This document shows, piece by piece, positions 1 to 10,878 of a stretch of 32,500 bases of DNA. The position numbers were made by a program, and so were the translations under genes. The stretch's first letter is position 1; each line of letters begins with the position of its first letter. The notes below the pieces were generated by a model that was given only the letters and a program-made list of their open reading frames with translations, did not search any database and was not told where the DNA came from. Origin of the DNA: Neocallimastix lanati (nom. inval.) (lineage: Eukaryota > Neocallimastigomycota > Neocallimastigomycetes > Neocallimastigales > Neocallimastigaceae); assembly GCA_016946835.1 (NCBI GenBank), contig JACVTC010000032.1, forward strand, positions 427,501-460,000. Reading direction: 5' to 3'.

Positions 1-1
1 G

Positions 2-45
2 GATGAATACAATAATGAAAACATATTAGATAATAATTCAGAAAA

Positions 46-77
<32 letters not shown>

Positions 78-194
78 GAAGATAGAATTACCAAAAGTAT
101 TTCTGGGCCCAAGCTTAAATACTTTGCTGATTTTATCATAGAAATGAATGTAGAAAATGCCAATGTAGAGGGAATGTTAAAATATCAGAGTTAA
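2..194 (+). pseudogene. 3' part of an unrecognised protein gene, frame-broken at a 26-A tract
   Basis: The first bases read as an acidic, Asn-rich segment (DEYNNENILDNNSEN) that enters a run of 26 A (47-72) coding for polylysine. In that frame a TAA follows at 74-76. The frame that stays open after the A tract (72-194) reads INEDRITKSISGPKLKYF and ends ...NVEGMLKYQS with TAA at 192-194. This second frame has an in-frame TAG at 27-29 before the tract, so the two coding-like halves join only if the A tract differs by one base (or 3n+1). It could be a true frameshift, a length polymorphism or a homopolymer sequencing error. The 5' end lies outside the window. GC content is clearly above the desert that follows. 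I do not recognise the family. Confidence 0.45.
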
Positions 195-304
195 TGTGTT
201 TTAATTACATTGTACATTCTACTATATTATTATTAAGTATTAAAATATTTTTTTTATTCGATAATATAATGCAATGTAACGTTCAATGTTACCAATAATA
301 TTAG

Positions 305-403
305 ATTAATGCAGAAAAAAATTATAAACAAATAACATGTAATGAAATATTCTTAAATGAATATAAGGTCTTTCTTAATCCAAAAGAAAAAGTAATAAAA
401 TAA
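305..403 (+). CDS. possible terminal exon of the same upstream gene
   Basis: A 32-codon open segment starts immediately after the TAG at 302-304. It reads INAEKNYKQITCNEIF, continues to NPKEKVIK, and ends in TAA at 401-403. Codon choice is protein-like (Cys, Pro, Glu, Gln) compared with the surrounding sequence. If a GT at 165-166 is used as donor and the ATTAG ending at 304 as acceptor, a 140-nt intron (165-304) joins this segment in frame after ...VENAN of the preceding segment and bypasses the TAA at 192. The donor GTAGAG is not a strong consensus, so the junction is inference. The alternative is a separate relic or a chance ORF. Confidence 0.3.
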   Translation: MNAEKNYKQITCNEIFLNEYKVFLNPKEKVIK

Positions 404-974
404 ATAAATAAGCACGTAATAAAATATAAAAATCATATCTGATTTTTTTCAAGTGTTATATTTAACAAAATATATATTAATTAAATAATAAATAATAAGT
501 ATTTATAATAATTTTATTACTTTTTCAAATCATTTTGTTAATATTTTTTTTTATTAATGAAACTTTTTTTTATTCAAATAAAAAAAAATAATAATAATAA
601 TAATAATCACTACAAAATATTACGAATTTATTATTTTTTTAATATATATATATATATATATAGTTAAAATATATATAAATTTATTAATATAAATAATCAT
701 ATTTGTATTTTTCAATCCCTTTTTCTTTATATTTCTGCAAAATATTTTAGTTATTACCATTATATCATATAATATAACTAATAATTATATATGTTTAATA
801 CATATATATATATACTTTTTTTTCTATTTTTTTCGTATTTAAACCATCTATCCATATTTCTATTTCATTATTAAGAAAACTTTCAAAACTTTTTTTTTAC
901 TAGGAGCTAAAATACTATATTATAGTTTGAAAAAACAAAATTTTAAATAAGTTTAAATATTATTACTTATTGTA

Positions 975-977
<3 letters not shown>

Positions 978-1016
<39 letters not shown>
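978..1016. repeat. (ATT)n microsatellite
   Basis: Uninterrupted trinucleotide repeat of about 13 units that runs into a T tract. Confidence 0.9.
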
Positions 1017-1017
<1 letters not shown>

Positions 1018-1130
1018 TTTTTTTTTTTCCTTCTTTTTCTTTATTATTCACTATAAAGAATTTGTATCGAAAATTTTTATTTAATATAATAATGCCTTAA
1101 TTCTGATTTTTCGTTCACAGAATTAAAATT

Positions 1131-1161
1131 GTAATTAATATTAATATTAATATTAATATCA

Positions 1162-1214
<53 letters not shown>
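1131..1214. repeat. compound (TTAATA)n / (ATT)n microsatellite
   Basis: About four or five units of a TTAATA-type hexamer are followed from about 1163 by about 17 ATT units. Confidence 0.9.
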
Positions 1215-1218
<4 letters not shown>

Positions 1219-1243
1219 TATTATTTTTTTACGAATAAAGAAA

Positions 1244-1271
1244 AAATATCTAGTATATATTCTAGATATTT
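1244..1271. repeat. perfect inverted repeat (10-bp stem, 8-nt loop)
   Basis: AAATATCTAG at 1244-1253 is the exact reverse complement of CTAGATATTT at 1262-1271. The arms include C and G, so this is less trivial than a plain AT palindrome. No U tract or gene end sits next to it, so a terminator role is unsupported. Confidence 0.6.
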
Positions 1272-1682
1272 AATTTTATGAGAATGAAAGTTTACCAATG
1301 TAATTATAACGAATATTTGAAAATTTATATTTATTTTAATTAATAAAAAAAAAATTAATAATAAAAATAATAATACAAATGAATGATTAAAATGAATTTA
1401 GAGATTATAGTTAATTATATATTTTAAATATTAAAGAAAAAGACTTCATATCACTGATAAACTTTGATAATTAATTAATTTTGTTGATATTCAAAAAAAA
1501 AAAAAAAAAAATTGAACCAAAGTTAAAAAATGTGTATAGAAAATAAAATAAATTGAAGAGAATTTATTTAAAATAATAAACAAAAAAATACATATATTGT
1601 ATTTTTTTTATGACATATTCAACCATATCTAATTTTTTTTTTTTTTTTTTTTTTTTAATTTTTTAGCATATTTAAAATATTT

Positions 1683-1726
<44 letters not shown>

Positions 1727-3650
1727 AATTTTTAACAATTAAAGTTATAGTATCATTAAAGATTAGGTAATTAATAATGGTTAGGTTTATTTTTCAATTT
1801 ATGTTATAATGATACATATATATTTTTTTTTTATTTTTTATTTTTTTTTTTTATTAAAAGATATTAAGAAATATGTTGCACAAATTAAATATATGATAAT
1901 AATCTTATTGTAAAACAAGATTAAACAAAAATAAACAAAGATGAAAAAAATATTAATATATATATATATAAGATTTATTTTAAGAAATTTAAAAAAAAAA
2001 AATTATATATAGTTTAAAAAGAATTTCTATATAATATTAGTTATAAAAAAAAAAATAAAAATAAAAATAATAAAAATTTTGAAAATCTCTTTTGATTTAA
2101 AATATGATTTTAATTTAGTAATGATATCAAAGTTCAATATAGTATATTATTTCAATAATAATAAAATCAATTATTGCTAATATCATAGTTAATTATTATA
2201 ATAATAATTAAAAAAAAAATTGCTTAAAAGAAAGCTATAATATCTATATATTATTTATTTATTTAATAAATAAATAAATAAAAAAAAATTCTAAAAAAAA
2301 AATATATATATATTTATTTAAAATTATATAAAAGTAATATGCTTCTATTAATTCTTTTTTTTTTTTTTTTTTTTTCTTATCTTAATCACTAATGTGCATT
2401 TAACATTTTTAAATATTATTTATTATTAATGTAATACATTTTTTTGTAGAATTTTAGAATTTTTTTTTCTTTTGTTTTAAATACAAATGAATTTTATAAT
2501 TATTATGATTATTCTAAGAATAAAAAAAAAAAAATAAATTATATATATATAAATTTATGGATTTTCTTTTTAATAACTATTAAAAAAGAGTTAAAGTATA
2601 TTATTGTTAATATTTTGATATTTTTTTATTTTTATTTTTATATTTTTTTTATTTTTATTCATATTTATTTTTATTATTCATAATTATTTTTATATTATTT
2701 TTATATTTTTATCAACTTTGAATGGTTAAATTAAGTTTTTTTTTTTTTTTTTTTCCTTTCAATAATATTATATTTAATACAAAAAAAAACAAACATATAG
2801 CTTAAAAATAATATATATATAATATAGTATCATATCATATAATATAATATAGTTTAATATATAATATCACTAATAAATATTTTAATAATTTTTTTTTTTT
2901 TTTTTTTTTTTTTTGGAACTGTCCAAATTTGTTTTTATTTTTAATTTTTTTTTAAAAAATTTTAATTAAATTTAAATAAAAAAGAAAATTAATTAGAAAT
3001 TAATTATTATCAAAAAAAAACAGACATACTTACATTCATGACACACTACACACTCTATTTAATATTAAAAAAAAATTAATATGTATTAAAAAAGAAAAGA
3101 AAAAAAATTATATCATTCTATAAAAGAAATTATGAATATATATTTATTTATTAAAAGAAAAAAAGATTAGGAATAATTATTAATACTATATATAAATGTT
3201 TAATATTTGATTGAATTATTATTATTATTATTTTTATGATTATAGTTTTGTTTTCTATTTTTCTATTTTACAATTTTTCTACTTTTTTTTTAACTATTAT
3301 AGTTAATATAAAACGTTTAAATACAAGAAAAGAAAATAAAAATACATTCTATAATATAAAAAATTTTTTATAATTTTTTTTTCCAGCTAAGTAACAAAGT
3401 ACAAAAAATACCAAACAAACAAATATTTAAAAGTTAAGCCATAATTAAAGTATTATCATTTAAATTATTCTATTTTTTATAATATTTACTATTTATATTA
3501 TCCATAATCAAAAAAGAAGTTTATAATTTTAATACTTTCTAATGTTAGATGTTTTATAATATTTTATAATTAATAATATATTGATATTTATACTGTAATT
3601 TATTATTTGTAATAATAATAATTTTTTTTTTTAAAAAAACCTTAAAAATG

Positions 3651-3682
<32 letters not shown>

Positions 3683-5199
3683 TATTTAATTATATTTATT
3701 AATAAATTTAATAAAATAAATTATTATTTATTAAAATTTTAATTTTTTTTTAATTATTTTTTTTATTTTTATTTTCTATAATTTATTTTCTATAATTTTT
3801 TTTTTTTTTTGTTTTTATTTTTTATTTTCTATTTAACTATTTATAGTATAATTAATTATTATTACTATTATTATTTTTTTTTTTATAAAATTTAAAATTA
3901 ATGTTAAGAGGTTAATATAAACATTAAATGATTATTAATATATAAATATTGATATAAATAAAGAATAAATAGTATATTATAATATATATTTTTTTGTTCA
4001 TAAAATATTCATTATCAAATAGTTAAAATCATATTAAATAGTTAAAAACTAAAAAAATTAAAAACTAAAAAAAAAAAAATTAAATTAAATAAGTTAATAG
4101 TCATAATAATTTAAACAAAAAAGGAAATTAAAAAAATGAGGAAGTTTGAGAAGTTTCAAGACACCATAAAACCTTTTTATAAATGAAAGATTAACAAAAC
4201 AATTTTAGATGCTATAGAATAAATTTTCAATAGTATAGGAATAGATATAGATATACATTTATTTTTATACTTTTTATAATAATAATTTATTAATATTAAT
4301 ATATTATTATTTTTTTTTGATAATAATTTATTATTTTTTTATTTTTATATTTTTTATGATTATAATTCATTTTTTATTTTTATAATAAAAATTTAATTTG
4401 TTTATTTTATATATATATATATATTTTCTTTTAAATTACAAATGTTAAAAAAATAATTCGAATAAAAATTAATACTTTAAAAGATTAAATAAAATTATTC
4501 CTTTTAATTATTTAAACTAGTAAAATATCCAAAATATGAATCAGTTGATATAATATATAACATTATTGGAAATTTATACATTTATACTATTTTTTTTTTT
4601 TTTTTTTTTTATTCTTAGAGCTAATAATTCTAATTAATATATATAAAGTACCATTTTACTCGTTATAGTTTCCAAATATATAGACTTATTTTTATATAGC
4701 CAAGAAAGCAATATAATCAATGTATTTTATGTATTGTATTATTGATTTATTTAAAATAGAAAATCGAATATATATATTATAATTTATGATAATTTTTTTT
4801 TTTTTTTTTTAAATTTTTTATTTTTGTTATTATTATTTTTATGATATTTATATAAAAAAAACTTTTATTATTTTTTATTTCTATAGTGTTAAACTTTAAA
4901 TAATTAGTTTAACCTTGCCAAAATTTTAATTCTAAGAGATGAAGTAAAGTTATTTTATTTCTAATTTATAAAGTTTATTTTTGTTTTTAATGTAATTTTT
5001 ATTTTATTTTATTTTATTTTATTTTTTATTTTATTTTGCAAATCTTCAAATCTTCAAATCTTATAAATAATATATTAACAAGAGAGAGATGTACTCTATA
5101 GATTAATTAAAAAATTTTTTTTTTTTTTAAAAAACTATTCTAGCTACTACTACAGTTACCAATAATTATAATTACCATTATAATTAATTAAATTGTTAA

Positions 5200-5202
<3 letters not shown>

Positions 5203-5245
<43 letters not shown>
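5203..5245 (+). repeat. poly(T) tract, 43 nt
   Basis: Uninterrupted run of 43 T on the plus strand, inside the desert upstream of the retrotransposon. Confidence 0.95.
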
Positions 5246-5246
<1 letters not shown>

Positions 5247-6087
5247 TAAATCTAAAATTTAACTAATAACTACATATAAACTAAATTAATCTAAAAAAAA
5301 AAGATAATAGGAATAAATTAATGAATTATTTTATTTTATAATATTTTTTATTTAAATTCTACAATGAACTACATAATAAATTTTATTCATTTGTAAATAA
5401 CTATACTTTCATCTCTTTTTACTTCTTTTTTTTTTTATTTTTTTTTTTTTTTATTTATTTTTAATTTATATATATATGTATAATTATTAAATGTACTTTT
5501 ATTTTTTTATATTGTTATTAATATATATATTTTTATAATCTTATTACACCTACTACCCTTTTAATTTTTTCTTCTAAATATTTAATCCTTTTAAAAAAAA
5601 AAAAAAAAAAAAAAACTGAATGTAATAAATGTGGTTCATCCAAATAAAAACCCAAATAAAAACATTGAAATTAATGTAATGTAAATTTAGAAACTAATAC
5701 ATTTTTTAAATGGTAATGTATCTGTTATCAAAAAAATTTTTTTAATTAAAAACTTTAAAATTTTTCTTATCAATTATTTATTTTTATCTTTATATTTTAT
5801 TATTTATATTTTATATTTATAGATATTAAATATTGGGAAATACTATGTCATCAATGAAGTCTTAATCTTAAGTATTTGTATTACTATAACTATTTTCTTC
5901 TTATTTAAAAGGACAATTAATAAGATTCATATTTATTCAATTTTTTTTTTCTTTTTTAAAAATATCAAGATCTTATCACTAATTATAAATATTTATTATA
6001 CATACTTATTAAATTGGACTATTACTATCCATTAATTTATTTATAATAGATATATCATTCAGAGAATAATAAAATATTATAGAGATA

Positions 6088-6092
6088 GATAT
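6088..6092. repeat. left target-site duplication (gatat)
   Basis: The pentamer gatat directly precedes the left LTR, and the same pentamer directly follows the right LTR at 12147-12151. A 5-bp duplication is the usual footprint of Ty1/copia integrase, and it fixes the LTR boundaries. Confidence 0.9.
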
Positions 6093-6349
6093 TTTTGTTT
6101 TTTATTTTTATTTTTATTTTATTTTTTTATTTTTTTTTTTTTATTTATTTAAGTTCTATTTTATTTTAATTATTAAATTATTATTTTATTTTATACTAAT
6201 TACATGTATTAGTTTTTTTTTTACTACATCAATTACACAATAACTTCATATTAATATTATAGGTATTAAGCCACATAGATACATACATACATAGAGATTT
6301 AAATATATATAATATAAATTACTATACTATTTGAACTTTATTTTTAACA
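6093..6349 (-). repeat. 3' LTR of the copia element
   Basis: This 257-bp sequence repeats at 11890-12146 with only two substitutions: one in aGGtatt versus aTGtatt, and one in the (CATA) tetranucleotide tract. Read on the minus strand it begins TGTTAAAAATAAAG and ends AAAAAACAAAA. It carries a TA-rich TATA-like stretch, a short ATGT repeat and AATAAA hexamers near its end that could act as polyadenylation signals. The TG start is canonical. The end implied by the target duplication is CAAAA rather than CA. Confidence 0.93.
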
Positions 6350-6357
6350 CTCCTCCT
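6350..6357 (-). promoter_or_regulatory. polypurine tract (plus-strand DNA primer site)
   Basis: On the minus strand the eight bases directly upstream of the 3' LTR are AGGAGGAG. A purine block abutting the 3' LTR is where RNase H leaves the primer for second-strand synthesis. It begins about 15 nt past the pol stop codon (6373-6375). Confidence 0.75.
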
Positions 6358-6372
6358 AAAGTTCAATTGTGA

Positions 6373-9300
6373 CTAACACTTCACCATAATAGAATCTCTA
6401 AATTTATTTAATAGATATGTATTAAGATACTTTGTAAAACCATCGGCTAGATTATCTTCAGACTTTATATATTTTAGTTTTATTTTATTTTCTTTAATAA
6501 GATCTCTTGTGTGGTGATATTTTATGTCTATGTGTCTAGATCTTGGGTTAATAGTTTCATTTTCGCAATTGTAAATGGCAGCTTTATTATCTACATTTAT
6601 TGTTATACAATTACAATTTAATTTTAATTCATTTAATACATTTTCATACCACAAGCAATGTCTAGCGCATTCATTTATTCCATAATATTCACTTTCGGCA
6701 GAAGATACAGATACACAGTGTTGTAATTTTGAATACCATGAGGTAGGTCCTGAACCTATTTTAATTATATAACCCGTAGTAGATTTTCTAGACTCTACAT
6801 CTCCTCCGTAATCTGCATCTACATAAACATTTAATTTTAAGTTTCCTGAATACCTTAAACCATAATTAGGTTTTCCCTTGAGGTATCTAAATATTTTGAT
6901 GACATTATACCAATCTTCATAATTTGGATCTTTGGCTTTTCTGGAAGCTTTATTCACAGGAAATAAGATATCCGGTCTAGTACATATCGCGAGATATAAT
7001 AAACTACCTATAGCTTGTTGGTATTTCGTGATATTGAATTTTCTTTTTCTTAATTCTTCATTTTCTTCTGGTATCATATTTGAAGATATTTTATACTTAT
7101 CTATATCAAATTTTCTTAATATATTCTCTAGATATTTATGTTGTTGCAATAGATAGCCGTCTTTTTCTTTTATAAATTTAACGCCAATGATTGTATCCAC
7201 AGGACCTATATCAGTTATGTTAAAATAATTTTTTAATAAATGTTTTGTTTTATATACTTCATGTTCATTACCTGTTAATAATATATCATCTACATAAACT
7301 GTAAGAAGACAAATAATTTTATTCCGATCATTCATTTTAACGTAAATGCATGGTTCACTTCGAAGTCTATTAAAACCAATATTTATAAGTTTTTCATTTA
7401 AAGTCTCGTTCCACAAACGACCAGACTGTTTCAAACCGTACAAGGCTTTATTTAGTTTCCAATAGCCATTTTTATAATCTTCAGCACCTTCTGGAATTTC
7501 CATATAAACATCTTCGTTTAGTGTAGCGTTTAGGTAGGCTGATTTTATATCAATTTGATATATATTAAAGTTATTGGCTGATGCAATAGCAGTTGCTATT
7601 CTCAAAGAGTCCTGTTTCAATGTGGGCGAGAACGTCTCATTATAATCAATGCCTTGTTTTTGTGTAAAACCTCTGGCTACCAGTCTTGCTTTTCTTTTAT
7701 TTATACTATTGTCTGAATTATATTTGTATCTGAACACCCACTTTGGTGTTATTATATTACTACCCTTGGGTACCCTATCAACTTTCTTATAAACTTTTAA
7801 GTTTTTCATGCTGTTTAATTCCTCCTTGACTGCTTGTAACCATTCATTTTTATCAATTTTATTGAATATATCAGGATAATTATAGGGTTCACACAGCTCC
7901 TCCTTTGTAGATAATAAAGAAAAATTATCTTCTATTATATCCATTAAATCAAATGATTTTATTTTCTTTGATTCTGGTTTTAATTCAGAATCAAGTTTTC
8001 TCTTACCTTTCCGTTTAACGTTCTTGTCCTTTAAATTTGATGATTTTAATTTCTTTGATTCAGGTTTTGTTTCTGAATCAAGTTTTCTCTTTCCTTTACG
8101 TTTACTTGTTTTCTTATTATTTGTTTTATCTGGTGTTTCTTTATCATTATTAATATTTGATATTGTAGAATTATTTGATTTATTATTCATATCTAATTTA
8201 TTTAATTCTTTGTTTACATTTGAATTTAATTCTTTGTTTACATTTGAATTTAATTCATTTTTTATATTTGAATTTAATTCTTTGTTTACTTTTGATTTTA
8301 ATTCTTTGTTTACATTTGAATTTAATTCTTTGCTTACATTTGAATTTAATTCATTTTTTATATTTGAATTTAATTCTTTATTTATATTTGAATTTAATTC
8401 ATTGTTTATATTTGAAATTAATCCTTTGTTTATATTTGAATTTAATTCATTGTTTATATTTGAATTTAATTCTTTGTTTATATTAGAATTATTATTTATA
8501 CGTTGGACATCGTTCATATTCGACTGACCATCATATAAATTATTAATTCTCATTTTTGTATTAAAATTATTTTTATATAAATTGTTATTTGGAATATAAT
8601 TATTTTTTACATAATTATTATCAATGGAACTTGAATTTCCATTCATAACGTTATCATTACAATTTGAATTATGTATGGATTGTTCCATTTTATCATTTTT
8701 ATTGTTTATGTTGTTAATTAAATTATATTTACCTTGAGAATTATCTTCTGAATTTTTATTGTTTAAATTTCCTGAATTTGATGAATTTTGAGCATTATTT
8801 TCATAATTTATAATTTTATTAATATAATTATTATTTAAATTATTATCATTTAAATATAAATGACCCTTATATTCATTTAGAAAATTATTATAATTTTCAT
8901 TTTGAATATAATTATTTTTATTTAAATAATTTAAATTAGGATTTATAAATCCAGCATTATAATTGTAAATGGCCGGATTTAAGTTTTCTGCAAAAGGTAA
9001 ATTGCTACTTATATTACTATTTAAATTATTTAAAGGTAAAATATTATAATTATTATAATTTTTATATGGGTCAATTATATTGGTTGATTGGGGAAAATTT
9101 TTATTTGGATTAGGACTATAAGTAAAATTAATATTATTATCATTTAAATAATTTTTATTAAAATTATATTTATTTAAATTATTATCATTTGGATAATTAT
9201 TATTTATATTATTATTATTATTTAAATTATTATTTTCTAAATAATTATTATTTAAATTATTTAAGTTATCATTATTATTTATATTGTTATTATTTTTATT

Positions 9301-10878
9301 TTCTTCTCTATTTTCTGTTGTCTCTTTATTTTCATGTTCCTTATTTTTGTTATTATAGTCTTGGAGTAATACTGTATTTTTGTTATTTTCATCGTATTCT
9401 TCCATATTAACCTCAAAGTTATATATTTCTGGTCTTGTAGAAGGTGCGGAAATATTACCAGGGGTATCTTCGAAGAATTCAACTGTCCTTGAAAGGACTA
9501 TTTTATTATTTGTAGTATCATATATTATGTAGGCTGTTGGATTTTTATCATCATATCCTAAAAATATTCCAGGAAGGGAGGTTCCGTTGAATTTTCGCCT
9601 AAATTGTTTTGGGATATAAAAGTAAACTTGGCAACCAAATACTCTAAACTTTTCATAATCGACCTTTTCTTGATATAATTCCTCAAAAGGCACTTTGTTG
9701 TTGTTACCATTATGTGGTAACCTATTATGAATGTAATTTGCTGTCCTTACAGCATCTTCCCAATATTTATGATTTAGCTTACCGTCTTTGAGCATGGCGG
9801 TGGCGTTATAAATGAGGGTTTCTTGAAAACGTTCGGCTTTTCCGTTTTGCTGTGGGTTGTAAGGTATTGAAAATTGTTGTTCAATACCATTTTCTTCACA
9901 AAATTTCCTAAAGTTATTATTTGTAAACTCAGTACCATTGTCGGTTCGTATATATTTAATATTTTTGTTGAAAATGTTGGTGACTTTCTTATACCATTTT
10001 CTGAAAATATTGAACACTTCGGCTTTTGAGTTCATAAAAAAGACCCATCCGTACCTGGTATAATCATCTAATATACTTAAGAAATATTTATTTCCATATA
10101 TGGAGCTATCTAGGGATGACACTGTATCCATATGTATAAGTTCAAACGGCTCTTTTGATTTGTTTCTTGCTTTGTTATAAGGTTTATTTCTCATCTTGGA
10201 CGCACATATTATACATTTATTTTGTATGTTTATATTATTTAATTTTTCCTTAATGTTATCTATATAAAAGTGGCCAAGACGGCGGTGCCATAGCTCCATG
10301 TTTTCTGTGTTAAAAGCTTTTATAATATTGTCACATGTAATAGTCTTTTTGTTGTTGTCCCTATTATATTCTATTTTATTTTTGAAAGTCCATACTTTAT
10401 ATATTTTGGATTTATTAGATTTGGTAGTAAATATCCTTTTGCCTTCTTTGTTGTAAATGGTAACTAAATTTTTATTATTAAAATTGTAAAATATTGTTTT
10501 ATAACCTTCTTCACTTAAGTTGTCTATTGACAACAAACTTCTTTTGAATTTAGGAATATATAATACATTTCGTAATGTAATTTCATTATTGTTAATATAG
10601 CCTACGTACGTACCTTTGTACGTAGCAGTAACTGTACCTCCGTCAGCGAATTGGATAATTTCTTCACACCTTATCTTATCTATTAAACTTGATAATGCAT
10701 TTGTCATGTGATAGGTGGCTCCGGAGTCAATTGTCCAACTGACTATATTACTTGGTAGCTTCGCTTTAGTTGACGGGGCAGTCATATAATAACTGAGGTT
10801 TTGTCTCGGCATGTTATTTTCTGCTTTAGTAGCGTCCACGCCTCGGTCGAACGGAGTATGAGGATTGGATATCTTCAT
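6373..10878 (-). CDS. pol: Pol polyprotein of Ty1/copia element: protease, integrase, reverse transcriptase, RNase H
   Basis: The ORF has 1501 codons counted from the first ATG. It probably has no independent start and is entered from gag by a frame change (overlap 10826-10878). Domains in order: aspartic protease with WTIDSGATYHMT (Asp51); integrase zinc finger HHCC (H198, H203, C222, C225); integrase core DD35E (D251, D313 in RTDNG, E349, with 35 residues between the last two); a long Asn-rich linker (about 500-890) with octapeptide repeats at 798-893 and a duplicated basic block at about 926-983; reverse transcriptase from about 1010 with W1047, D1110 in IDIKSAYL and YVDD at 1195-1198; RNase H from about 1350 (D1354, then SAESEY, VDNKAA and EDNLAD) to the C-terminus. 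The protein is released by its own protease and acts in virus-like particles and then the nucleus. All signature residues are present. The linker is longer than usual for the family. Confidence 0.95.
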   Translation of the reverse strand: MKISNPHTPFDRGVDATKAENNMPRQNLSYYMTAPSTKAKLPSNIVSWTIDSGATYHMTNALSSLIDKIRCEEIIQFADGGTVTATYKGTYVGYINNNEITLRNVLYIPKFKRSLLSIDNLSEEGYKTIFYNFNNKNLVTIYNKEGKRIFTTKSNKSKIYKVWTFKNKIEYNRDNNKKTITCDNIIKAFNTENMELWHRRLGHFYIDNIKEKLNNINIQNKCIICASKMRNKPYNKARNKSKEPFELIHMDTVSSLDSSIYGNKYFLSILDDYTRYGWVFFMNSKAEVFNIFRKWYKKVTNIFNKNIKYIRTDNGTEFTNNNFRKFCEENGIEQQFSIPYNPQQNGKAERFQETLIYNATAMLKDGKLNHKYWEDAVRTANYIHNRLPHNGNNNKVPFEELYQEKVDYEKFRVFGCQVYFYIPKQFRRKFNGTSLPGIFLGYDDKNPTAYIIYDTTNNKIVLSRTVEFFEDTPGNISAPSTRPEIYNFEVNMEEYDENNKNTVLLQDYNNKNKEHENKETTENREENKNNNNINNNDNLNNLNNNYLENNNLNNNNNINNNYPNDNNLNKYNFNKNYLNDNNINFTYSPNPNKNFPQSTNIIDPYKNYNNYNILPLNNLNSNISSNLPFAENLNPAIYNYNAGFINPNLNYLNKNNYIQNENYNNFLNEYKGHLYLNDNNLNNNYINKIINYENNAQNSSNSGNLNNKNSEDNSQGKYNLINNINNKNDKMEQSIHNSNCNDNVMNGNSSSIDNNYVKNNYIPNNNLYKNNFNTKMRINNLYDGQSNMNDVQRINNNSNINKELNSNINNELNSNINKGLISNINNELNSNINKELNSNIKNELNSNVSKELNSNVNKELKSKVNKELNSNIKNELNSNVNKELNSNVNKELNKLDMNNKSNNSTISNINNDKETPDKTNNKKTSKRKGKRKLDSETKPESKKLKSSNLKDKNVKRKGKRKLDSELKPESKKIKSFDLMDIIEDNFSLLSTKEELCEPYNYPDIFNKIDKNEWLQAVKEELNSMKNLKVYKKVDRVPKGSNIITPKWVFRYKYNSDNSINKRKARLVARGFTQKQGIDYNETFSPTLKQDSLRIATAIASANNFNIYQIDIKSAYLNATLNEDVYMEIPEGAEDYKNGYWKLNKALYGLKQSGRLWNETLNEKLINIGFNRLRSEPCIYVKMNDRNKIICLLTVYVDDILLTGNEHEVYKTKHLLKNYFNITDIGPVDTIIGVKFIKEKDGYLLQQHKYLENILRKFDIDKYKISSNMIPEENEELRKRKFNITKYQQAIGSLLYLAICTRPDILFPVNKASRKAKDPNYEDWYNVIKIFRYLKGKPNYGLRYSGNLKLNVYVDADYGGDVESRKSTTGYIIKIGSGPTSWYSKLQHCVSVSSAESEYYGINECARHCLWYENVLNELKLNCNCITINVDNKAAIYNCENETINPRSRHIDIKYHHTRDLIKENKIKLKYIKSEDNLADGFTKYLNTYLLNKFRDSIMVKC
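7930..8103 (-). repeat. tandem 87-bp duplication encoding two basic, NLS-like blocks
   Basis: Pol residues from about 926 contain KRKGKRKLDSE followed by KPESKK. The same block recurs 29 residues later with few changes (T to L, L to I, S to F). Both copies have two Lys/Arg clusters separated by about ten residues, the layout of a bipartite nuclear localisation signal. Known Ty1 integrase carries such a signal near its C-terminus, so the position between integrase and reverse transcriptase fits. The function here is inferred. Confidence 0.7.
8200..8487 (-). repeat. 12 x 24-bp in-frame tandem repeat (SNINKELN-type octapeptide) inside pol
   Basis: Twelve consecutive 24-bp units encode variants of SN(I/V)(N/K/S)(K/N)ELN, residues 798-893 of Pol. 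Substitutions are mostly I/V and N/K and the reading frame is never broken, so the array expands by whole codons. It lies between integrase and reverse transcriptase, where length change is probably tolerated. Confidence 0.9.

Larger units (their letters stand above)
404..6087. other. A+T-rich gene desert
   Basis: No convincing gene is visible in about 5.7 kb. The stretch holds AT and ATT microsatellites and many long T tracts on the plus strand (for example 1633-1656, 2889-2914, 3651-3677 and 5203-5245). A tracts are fewer (1493-1511, 5593-5615). One 10-bp-stem hairpin sits at 1244-1271. Short GC-richer patches near 795-896 (minus) and 4136-4279 (plus) have weak coding flavour only and are discussed under rejected items. 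Confidence 0.7.

Noticed and set aside
795-896. Minus-strand 33-codon patch containing EIEIWIDGLNTKK
   Set aside because: Protein-like words but too short; open frames of this length are frequent by chance here.
4136-4279. Plus-strand MRKFEKFQDTIKPFYK followed by in-frame TGA, then KINKTILDAIE, TAA and a further open part
   Set aside because: Could be a relic with two nonsense codons, but each open part is under 20 codons and no homology is visible.
5610-5651. Plus-strand TECNKCGSSK, zinc-ribbon-like CxxC
   Set aside because: Ten codons followed by stops in AT-rich sequence; no second CxxC.
8024-8527. Plus-strand ORFs opposite the octapeptide repeats of pol
   Set aside because: Antisense shadow of a 24-bp in-frame repeat; the minus-strand frame is the real gene.
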